From positions 1 to 15,418 of the forward strand of contig RBNI01003663.1 of NCBI GenBank assembly GCA_003990745.1: a DNA stretch of 15,418 bases, in the 5' to 3' direction. This document shows, one piece after another, positions 9,469 through 15,418 of this stretch. The DNA is from Jimgerdemannia flammicorona. Taxonomy: Eukaryota > Mucoromycota > Endogonomycetes > Endogonales > Endogonaceae. The translations under genes were made by a program, and so were the position numbers. The first letter of the stretch is position 1; every line of letters starts with the position of its first letter. Under the pieces are notes generated by a model that worked only from the letters and a program-made list of their open reading frames with translations, searched no databases and had not been told where the DNA came from.

Positions 9469-10106
9469 GTTAGCACATATCGAATAACACGGTGAATCGT
9501 ATGCGAGTTTGTACTGCTGCGATTGTAACCGTACGGGCATCGAGGCCAGTGTGAGAAAAAGCCCAGAGCGAAGAAGTGAAAGTCGCGTCGTGACAAGACG
9601 GTCGGTTATGCCTCGGTCCATTTCGCTCATCTGTATGCGTCGTTAACGCCAACAAACATTGATATATCGAGTGTCACGAACATATGTTTACACTCATCGA
9701 TGCATGCATGCCCCCCGCCCGATGGAATAGTCATCTCACATGTTTATGGGAAGCGAGGAATTATCAGAGGGATTACAATGGGTAAATAAATCGAGTCATA
9801 GTATTAAGGAAATTGTTGCTAGGGAATAGGGCTCGCAAGATTAAATTTAGGGTAGTGTGAAAACCAGCGACAATATAAACGTACAGTGAATGCTAAAGTG
9901 ATTAAACAAAATAGAGGCTGGTAGCCAAAAGTGACGAGGAAGTTTGAAGAATCTAACAAGGCAACCACATTATTACGGTGAATGGTGTAGCCATACACGG
10001 CTGAATTGATATAACCTTGATGGTCGTAAGTTAACATCATCTTCCCAATATATGGTTCTATTTAAGTCGCATGTCAATACGTCATCACCAAAGGATTCAA
10101 GAAACT
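9469..10106. other. Gene-free stretch between two pseudogene pieces
   Basis: No family, RNA gene or repeat recognised. Minus-strand open frames overlapping 9250-9655 and 9819-10040 lack coding features. The sequence around 9700-9725 has a short GCATGCATGC run followed by a C-rich stretch. Confidence 0.5.
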
Positions 10107-10737
10107 TCACCATCCCACGTCCTTCATCGCCGATTCATGATGCCTCACACCATGTACCTCCATCGAATTGATAATCTTCCTAATCTCCTTCGAGAGCGTG
10201 ACGTTGGCGGCGCCGATATTTTCTTCGAGATACTTAATGATTTTCGTGCCGGAAGGAATGAAGTCCTGGCCCTGGGCCAGAACCCAGGCGAGGACGAGTC
10301 GCGAGGAGATGACGCCCTTGGGCCTTGGCGAGCTCCTCAATCCTTGCAGTAGGTGCCACCGGAAATCGCTCACGTCGAAGTCGTCGGCCGAATGATATCG
10401 TCCCGTTAAGATGCCGCGATGATGGTGTCGCCTGGGGGGAGAATGAAAGGGTGAGATGATTGTAATAGTTATGGCTCCTTGTCCATTTGCTATCTCAAAG
10501 TTCACCTCACGGGTACAATCTATAGCAACATATAGCCCTTCCACTTACCAAGGTCGCAAGCGGTCTCCAAAAGGTCATTTCCCTCAATATCGAGTATCCA
10601 GGAGTACTCGATCTGCAGGGTGGCGATCGGGTGGAAGGCGGCAAAGAGTGGCCGCCGAGCATTCACTCACACCGAGGTAGCGGGCTTTGTCCTCCTTGAA
10701 GGGCTCGGGTATGGCCCTGACGGCATCTTCAATGGGG
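10107..10737 (-). pseudogene. Aldo-keto reductase pseudogene, 5'-truncated and frameshifted
   Basis: The remains are in two exons, 10737-10549 and 10431-10107, split by a 117-nt intron with intact GTAAGT donor and CCCCCAG acceptor; another acceptor (ATCCCGCAG) precedes 10737. Readable pieces are PIEDAVRAI, ARYLGVSECSAATL, then in another frame HPIATLQIEYSWILDIEGND, then GILTGRYHSADDFDVSDF, VLAWVLAQGQDFIP and IKYLEENIGAANVTLSKE, ending AMKDVGW. This order matches fungal NADP-dependent aldo-keto reductases (AKR13/YakC-like). Breaks: a frameshift after SAATL, loss of the SPLGRG region after TIIA with a stop in that frame, loss of about 20-35 residues after FRWHL, and a further one-base shift near KAQG. 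The N-terminal half, with the catalytic Asp/Tyr/Lys, is absent; the minisatellite lies where it should begin. No active enzyme can come from it. Confidence 0.9.
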
Positions 10738-10780
10738 CTGCGGGATAGAATGATGGAAAAATGTGAGCATCTCCGAGAGG

Positions 10781-11308
10781 GACCACCACCACGAAGGAGG
10801 GGAGTACCATCACCACGAAGGAAGGGAACCAGGGGCACCACTACGAAGGAGGGGAGTACCATCACCACGAAGGAGGGCGGACCACCACCCACAAAGGCGG
10901 GGAAAAAAGAGCACCTCCACGAAGGAGGGCGGACCACCACCACGAAGGAAGGGAAATAAGAGCACCACCACGAAGGAGGGCGGACCACTACCTATAAAGG
11001 CAGGGAAACAGGAAGACCACCACCCACAAAGGCGGGGAAATAGGAGCACCTCCACGAAGGAGGGGGGACCACCACCCACAAAGGCGGGGAAATAAGAGCA
11101 CCTCCACGAAGGAGGGCGGACCACCACCCACAAAGGTGGGGAAAGAGCACCTCCACGAAGGAGGGCGGACCACCACCCACAAAGGCGGGGAAAAAAGAGC
11201 ACCTCCACGAAGGAGAGCGGACCACCACCCACAAAGGCGGGGAAATAAGAGCACCTCCACGAAGGAGGACGGACCACCACCCACAAAGGCCACCACGAAG
11301 AAAGGAAA
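10781..11308. repeat. Minisatellite with ~52-bp period
   Basis: About twelve copies of the core CCACGAAGGAGGG alternate with CCACCCACAAAGGCGGGG. In the right half the cores fall at about 11054, 11106, 11155, 11207 and 11259, giving steps of 52, 49, 52 and 52 bp. The left half is built of shorter, more diverged ~24-28-bp units. Because 52 is not a multiple of three, successive units are read in rotating frames; long stop-free frames therefore appear on both strands, which explains apparent Gly/Pro/Trp-rich ORFs. I do not call any of them a gene. Confidence 0.95.
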
Positions 11309-11339
11309 GTCACCTTTAGGTGTGTGACGTAAAGGTGAC
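11309..11339. repeat. 10-bp perfect inverted repeat at the minisatellite edge
   Basis: Arms GTCACCTTTA (11309-11318) and TAAAGGTGAC (11330-11339) are exact reverse complements around an 11-nt spacer. The right arm overlaps a TGACGTAA bZIP-like site, and a TGATGTCA follows at 11344-11351. Confidence 0.7.
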
Positions 11340-11563
11340 CGCGTGATGTCATACAAATCTTCATGAGTTTTCATTCGTGCGGCTTAGCAGAAGGGGTGTC
11401 ACAATTCACTCAACCATCTGAAAATAAAAAAGATAAATGATATAAGGGTTTAATTATATCAAATAACAATAGATATTTTATCTCTGATATTATTCATTAT
11501 TTTATAGATACAATGTTTTTGCGAAGACAAGTACCGGTTTAGTCGGTGACGTCACCCAAGAAA
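11340..11563. other. AT-rich spacer between minisatellite and the Cys-rich candidate
   Basis: No gene is recognised here. It holds the TGATGTCA at 11344-11351 and the perfect TGACGTCA at 11547-11554. The latter has no start codon I trust at the usual distance on either strand, although an AT-rich TATA-like stretch (CTATAAAATA on the minus strand) lies about 30-45 nt to its left. Confidence 0.5.
11547..11554. promoter_or_regulatory. Orphan TGACGTCA site
   Basis: A perfect palindrome with no confident gene start 55-80 nt away. It may be the promoter of the lost 5' part of the minus-strand aldo-keto reductase, since it is followed on that strand by a TATA-like CTATAAAATA. That is inference only. 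Confidence 0.4.
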
Positions 11564-11935
11564 TTATTCTCTACCGCAGCCCGCCTCTGTTTGCCGATCT
11601 GCGCCTTGGGTCTCTTCGGCCTGTTCCTGACGTTTTCGCACGAGTATAATCCGTCCATGTATATTCCAGTTGCACCATGAATCAATTGCATGACAAATAA
11701 CTTCAACGATGTGAACCCGACAACTGGAGCATTCAAGTTTTTCACAAGGACTACATACAGTGATATTAAAACGTTCCGGTATGGAAAGGCCCCTATGTAC
11801 TCTCGTGAAATACGGCGATGACATACAGGCCAAGAGCGCCTACTTGCAACGACATAATTTATGTTGCGATATTGCCTTGGGCTAATTACAAGTATTACTG
11901 CTCGAGATTTGATGGTCGATGGACATGGTTAGCAT
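11564..11935 (-). CDS. Candidate small Cys-rich protein, uncertain structure
   Basis: An open frame ending at 11564 carries a spacing typical of metal ligands: C-x2-C-x4-C-x2-C (VCSPCEKLECSSCRVH) followed by EVICHAIDSWCNWNIHGR and a basic/acidic tail. An ATG at 11935 lies 65 nt downstream of a TGACGTCA, the spacing seen at other genes, and its short frame (MLTMSIDHQISSS) could be spliced from a GTAATA or GTAATT donor (11901-11882 area) to an acceptor after GAGAG at 11800, keeping frame. Alternatively translation starts at an ATG near 11824, giving about 87 residues. I recognise no family. It may be a complete small gene, the first exons of a larger one, or chance. Confidence 0.3.
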
Positions 11936-12000
11936 TTTGCTGACGTATGGAGAAGCGACGTCCAGGCGACCTTGAACTATTGTTCGGTGTAGATATTCGA

Positions 12001-12008
12001 TGACGTCA
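12001..12008. promoter_or_regulatory. TGACGTCA site before the Cys-rich candidate
   Basis: A perfect palindrome 65 nt upstream of the minus-strand ATG at 11935. It is the main reason for suspecting a gene start there. Confidence 0.45.
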
Positions 12009-12121
12009 CGGCATCGAAAAAGGTGAGATTCTATTGTCCATACCTTTCCAATGAAGCTCTGAAACTGCATAATTTTTAACTCTCCTTCATACATAATAAC
12101 TAGCTCGGCTGCCACCGTCAT

Positions 12122-12127
12122 TTTATT
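12122..12127 (-). terminator. AATAAA polyadenylation signal of SAM50
   Basis: The minus strand reads GTAATAAAATGA about 70 nt beyond the SAM50 stop codon, a suitable distance for 3'-end formation. Confidence 0.45.
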
Positions 12128-12195
12128 ACATCGCGTTCACCCATTCTCACACACATCCTTGCAACTCCCACCTCAATTCGTCCGTGGCGCCTTCA

Positions 12196-12772
12196 CTACA
12201 AGAAGCTCAGTCCCAGCCCAATCTGTAGCCCTTTCTTATACTGATCACCCATCGCTATGGCCAGCGGCACGCAGAAATTGAGCTCTAGCCGCGCGATGCT
12301 GTGACGGTAGATGAGTCCGAGGCCAGCCGCCACGCTTGGCGACCGCGTTAGGGACTCGAGTGTCTGCTGCGGCGTGTTGTCTGCGACGGCGGACAGAATG
12401 AATTGGGGTCAATGTCGAAGTATAGTCGGAGGCGGGGTAGGACGAATGAAACAGTCATCACGTTGAAGGTATAAATAAAAAATGGGAGAGACCCTCACTA
12501 TTATTATATGGCACTAGCGTCCCCGCATTCACGAACAGGTGAGCCCGCACTGGGTACTCGGACAGCCGTGGCAGCGGGCTCGTGAGGCTGACGCCCCCAG
12601 CCCAGTATGCGTCGCCGCCTAGCGCGTCCTCTGTGATCCAGCAACATGGAGGGAAAGCAACCAAAATACCATGAGGATCCATTCCATCTCTATTCCTAAA
12701 CGAAATAATAATGCACTCCAAACAAACACTGCGTTCAACTCTACGCATATTATTAACTCATCCCTCCAAAAA

Positions 12773-12806
<34 letters not shown>

Positions 12807-14825
12807 GATACGCACTCCGATCCCTAGGTCCGATCCCGCCCGTCCTAAACCCGCGTACGGAGGTTGATCCGCCCAGCTGGAACCTATCAACTATCCTAGA
12901 AGGCGCGCCATCGAGCGTGTAGAGCAGGCCGCCTCGCAGTGTTGCACTCAGAACAAAGCCGAGGGGTAGGCGGGCTGCGACCTGGGCCTCCGCATCGTTT
13001 CGGACGTGGTGAGTGTCGCCTAGACCGCCGACTCCGGCGAGCTCCTGCTGCGCGCGTACGAAATAGCCTTGTGTCGGCAGAAGCGGGTCATCGCGCCGGT
13101 CGCGCGTGAAGGTGTGCGTCAGCGCGCATTTCAGGGAGTGGCCGGCTTGGTTGCGGATGCTGCACGTCGGGCAAGCAAGAGGAGGGAGGGGTGGTGTGGT
13201 TGTATGCGTAAGAAAATGTGGATGCAGGTGAAGAGATTAGGGATGGAATATAAAAAGACCATTGCATAACGATTACGATGCAGACGGGAGGGGGCGGATG
13301 TAGCAAGGGTGAATACCTCAACGACGCCGTCTCCGCAAGCCGATCGACGGTTCGCCATATCGCGCCGTAGCTGAGCTCGTGATAACCCAGTTTCGATAAC
13401 GCCTAAGGCATAAAGCAGATCAAGGTGTAATAAACAGTCGGTATACGACGGAAAACGTTGGTCAATAAGTCAAATTTAACTGTTCATGCTATCCCCACAT
13501 GCTTACACAGCCAATTTCACCAATTCGCCCCCCCCCCTAACTGCTTTTTCACCCACCACACACCAAAAATCAAAATCATGCATGTTCACCTCCTCCCGCC
13601 TATCTCCTCTCCAACTATTCAAACTCTCTTATTCTCACCCACACTTTTTTTTTTTTAAAAAAAAAAATCGACACCTACTTTGAACCTAACCCCCCCGCCA
13701 CTGAGCGCCTCCTCGTACGAGCTGTATGGGGTGTTGCGCACAAGATTGAAGGCGTTGATATCGATACGAGCGTCGGGAGAGGCATTGACGGGTCTGGCCA
13801 GGCAGAACTGGAAGGCGGACGAAGTGCTTGTGCCGAAGGAGATGTTTGTCTCAAGGGTCTCGGCGCCACCAAAGACGTTGCGGATGTTGATGGAGCCGTT
13901 CTGGTGGAGGGGAAAGGTTGTTTTGTTGGCGAGGAATAATACCAAATAATACGGATTCCACGAGCAGAAAAAGGGAATAAAAAAATATAAATTGAAGTCG
14001 TTCCCGTTTGTATTCGCAACAAACACTCCACTCACTTATTCCTCCCAACCATAAACCATAATCCCTTCACCCGCCAAACACCTACCATGCTTCCCTCCCC
14101 GTTTCCGATCTCGGTTCCCGTCTTGATAAATAACCTAGGCTTCTCCTTGACGTTCATGTGAAGGTCGATGGATCCATCCACGGCGATAGGATCCCTCGCT
14201 GCGTCGAGTAGCAGATCAACATCGTCAAAGATGTCGAAGCGGCGCAGATCGGCGACGGCGCGCTGTGCGGTCTCGAGGATCGAGCTCACCGTGCGCGTCT
14301 TGAATACCGGTCGTACAACCGAGAGGAGGAACGAGTCGCGCGTGTGACGCCGGCCGTAAATGTGGATACTGTGCACATGGGATTTCGTCGTCGCCGTGGA
14401 GGAGAGCTGAGGGAGGATAAGACGAGGTGGGAATTGAATACGGTAATTGAATACGGTAATTGGATATGGTAATGATTAGCTTGGATCGGGGAATTACATG
14501 AGTTCAATTTCACATTCCTCCTCTCACCCATCTCAACCATCACCTTGTCCACCCGCTCTCCTTTCTCGCCGAGCCTCTCTTTCTATGGCTCCCACACAAC
14601 TCACCAATTTTATCAGCCTTGCAGCAGTCTCCTCATATGCCTGCTGGTACTGCTCCTCGCTCTCCAGCGCCGAGACGGAACCGCCGGCGGGATTCTCGGC
14701 GCGCCGTTGCTCCTCCTGGGCCTTGCCTAATAGCTGTAATGGGGAAGCGCCACATTAGGTGGGAGGAGGTAAAATAAGAGTGTATGAAGGATGTTGCTAC
14801 GCACGTCGTCGTCCAGGGTGCTCAT
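12196..14825 (-). CDS. SAM50: Sam50/Tob55, mitochondrial outer-membrane beta-barrel assembly protein
   Basis: I resolve eight exons: 14825-14805, 14733-14605, 14406-14086, 13900-13679, 13402-13317, 13159-12816, 12630-12499 and 12380-12196; 1440 nt, 479 residues, close to yeast Sam50 (484). Every join keeps frame. Residues 1-50 are a charged, glutamate-rich leader; 61-139 form a single POTRA domain (TAQRAVADLRRFDIFDDV and DLHMNVKEK); the rest is the Omp85 barrel with NVFGGAETLE, RDRRDDPLLPTQGY, FQLGGSTSVRGFRTGGIGPR (VRGF at 361-364, the loop-6 motif) and GGDAYWAGGVSL. It ends KKGLQIGLGLSFL, a proper beta-signal. Sam50 is the core of the SAM/TOB complex that folds barrel proteins such as Tom40 and porin into the outer membrane and links to MICOS. 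Donors include two GTGCGT; the intron after exon 6 starts next to a 32-base homopolymer. The promoter has TGACGTCA 76 nt upstream. Confidence 0.96.
12774..12805. repeat. A32/T32 homopolymer inside a SAM50 intron
   Basis: Thirty-two uninterrupted A residues on the plus strand (T on the transcript strand) begin 10 nt inside the 185-nt intron after SAM50 exon 6. Length polymorphism is likely. Confidence 0.9.
13645..13667. repeat. T12A11 tract inside a SAM50 intron
   Basis: Twelve T followed by eleven A make a self-complementary tract 11 nt downstream of the donor of the 276-nt intron after exon 4. It could form a hairpin in the pre-mRNA. Confidence 0.9.
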
Positions 14826-15418
14826 GGATGGAGATATTGCGGGAAAGGTTTGTTTATGAGTCGCGTTTGCGCGTCACATAATTACTTCACGCATTTAGGG
14901 GTGACGTCACAGAGACACGTTTTTTTTTTTTAATTGATTTTACGAGCACATTATGTCATTAACAAACTAACACTTTTAAATAAATAAATACCTATTGGAA
15001 CTTTTATATTATTAAATAATTATATCTGATTTTATGTTTTTATGTTTTTTTAGTCTTCTTACCTTTAATCTATCAAATAAATATATGTAACAAGATATTT
15101 AGTAATAAAAAGAGCGAAAAAATCAAAAATCAAAAATAATCAAAAATCAAAGTGAAAAGTTTAATAAGAAATATAAAAATTAAACATAAAATAGTTTTTA
15201 TAATTAATTTAAAATAGATTTTGCCACTAATATTAATCTCACCAAGTATTGAAAATATATTATAACTCAATTAGCTTACCAATCTATATATTAGTATTAG
15301 CAGATTTAAAGTTATACCAGCAGGTTTGTGGGAATGCACGAGCACGCGTTGCCTCGATGTTTATTGATGTTCGTCGCACACACCAAACCACACTGGAGTG
15401 GCATTCTGTGAGAACTCT
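14826..15418. other. SAM50 promoter and AT-rich right flank
   Basis: Beyond the TGACGTCA site the base composition drops to strongly AT-rich (about 14920-15320), with short runs of AATCAAAA near 15120-15150 and no open frame of note. The last ~90 bases return to mixed composition. No gene is recognised. Confidence 0.6.
14902..14909. promoter_or_regulatory. CRE/ATF-type site TGACGTCA upstream of SAM50
   Basis: A perfect palindrome within GGTGACGTCACAG, 76 nt upstream of the SAM50 ATG on the minus strand, the third confident gene with this element at the same place. Confidence 0.6.

Noticed and set aside
9250..9655. Minus-strand frames of 126 and 61 codons
   Set aside because: They are antisense to the RPA190 fragment and its flank, with no coding features of their own.
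10781..11308. CRISPR-like array
   Set aside because: There are no constant repeats separated by unique spacers. The whole unit repeats with drift, and the host is a eukaryote.
10584..11374. Long open frames on both strands over the minisatellite
   Set aside because: They are produced by the repeat unit in all frames. The only real coding remnant is the aldo-keto reductase piece at the left end of the minus-strand frame.

Overview
The window is nuclear DNA of a filamentous fungus. Evidence: short spliceosomal introns (mostly 70-200 nt) with GTRNGT-type donors, CTAAY-like branch points and YAG acceptors; AATAAA-like signals downstream of stops; and typical fungal protein families. An early-diverging (Mucoromycota-like) fungus is my guess only; nothing in the sequence fixes the phylum.

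Layout, left to right: (1) 1-1055, gene-free up to a proximal promoter with a TGACGTCA site. (2) 1056-2117 (+), an intronless 353-aa leucine-rich-repeat protein. (3) 2118-2737, a convergent intergenic gap with T-tracts and two small tandem repeats. (4) 5604-2738 (-), a secreted subtilisin-family (S8) protease that I resolve into four exons (866 aa) with its full catalytic set. (5) 5605-7447, a long spacer with no recognisable gene, ending in a TGACGTCA site. (6) 7448-9005 (+), a six-exon gene (231 aa) that appears to join an RNA-recognition motif to an Hsp20/alpha-crystallin domain, the most unusual gene here. (7) 9231-9468 (+), an intron-containing fragment of the RNA polymerase I largest subunit. 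(8) 10737-10107 (-), a broken, 5'-truncated aldo-keto reductase pseudogene abutting (9) a ~52-bp-period minisatellite at 10781-11308. (10) 11935-11564 (-), a weakly supported Cys-rich small gene. (11) 14825-12196 (-), an eight-exon SAM50/Tob55 gene (479 aa) with POTRA domain, Omp85 VRGF motif and C-terminal beta-signal. (12) 14826-15418, its TGACGTCA promoter and an AT-rich flank.

The genes do not form a pathway; they look like ordinary neighbours in a repeat-rich fungal genome. What links several of them is promoter structure. Five perfect TGACGTCA palindromes occur where about 0.24 would be expected in 15.4 kb of random sequence. Three sit 58-76 nt upstream of start codons I assigned from other evidence, and a fourth stands 65 nt upstream of a candidate start. 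The middle (9.2-11.3 kb) holds decayed gene pieces and satellite DNA. Exon joins were made by eye from splice signals, reading frame and family resemblance; no alignment or expression data were available.
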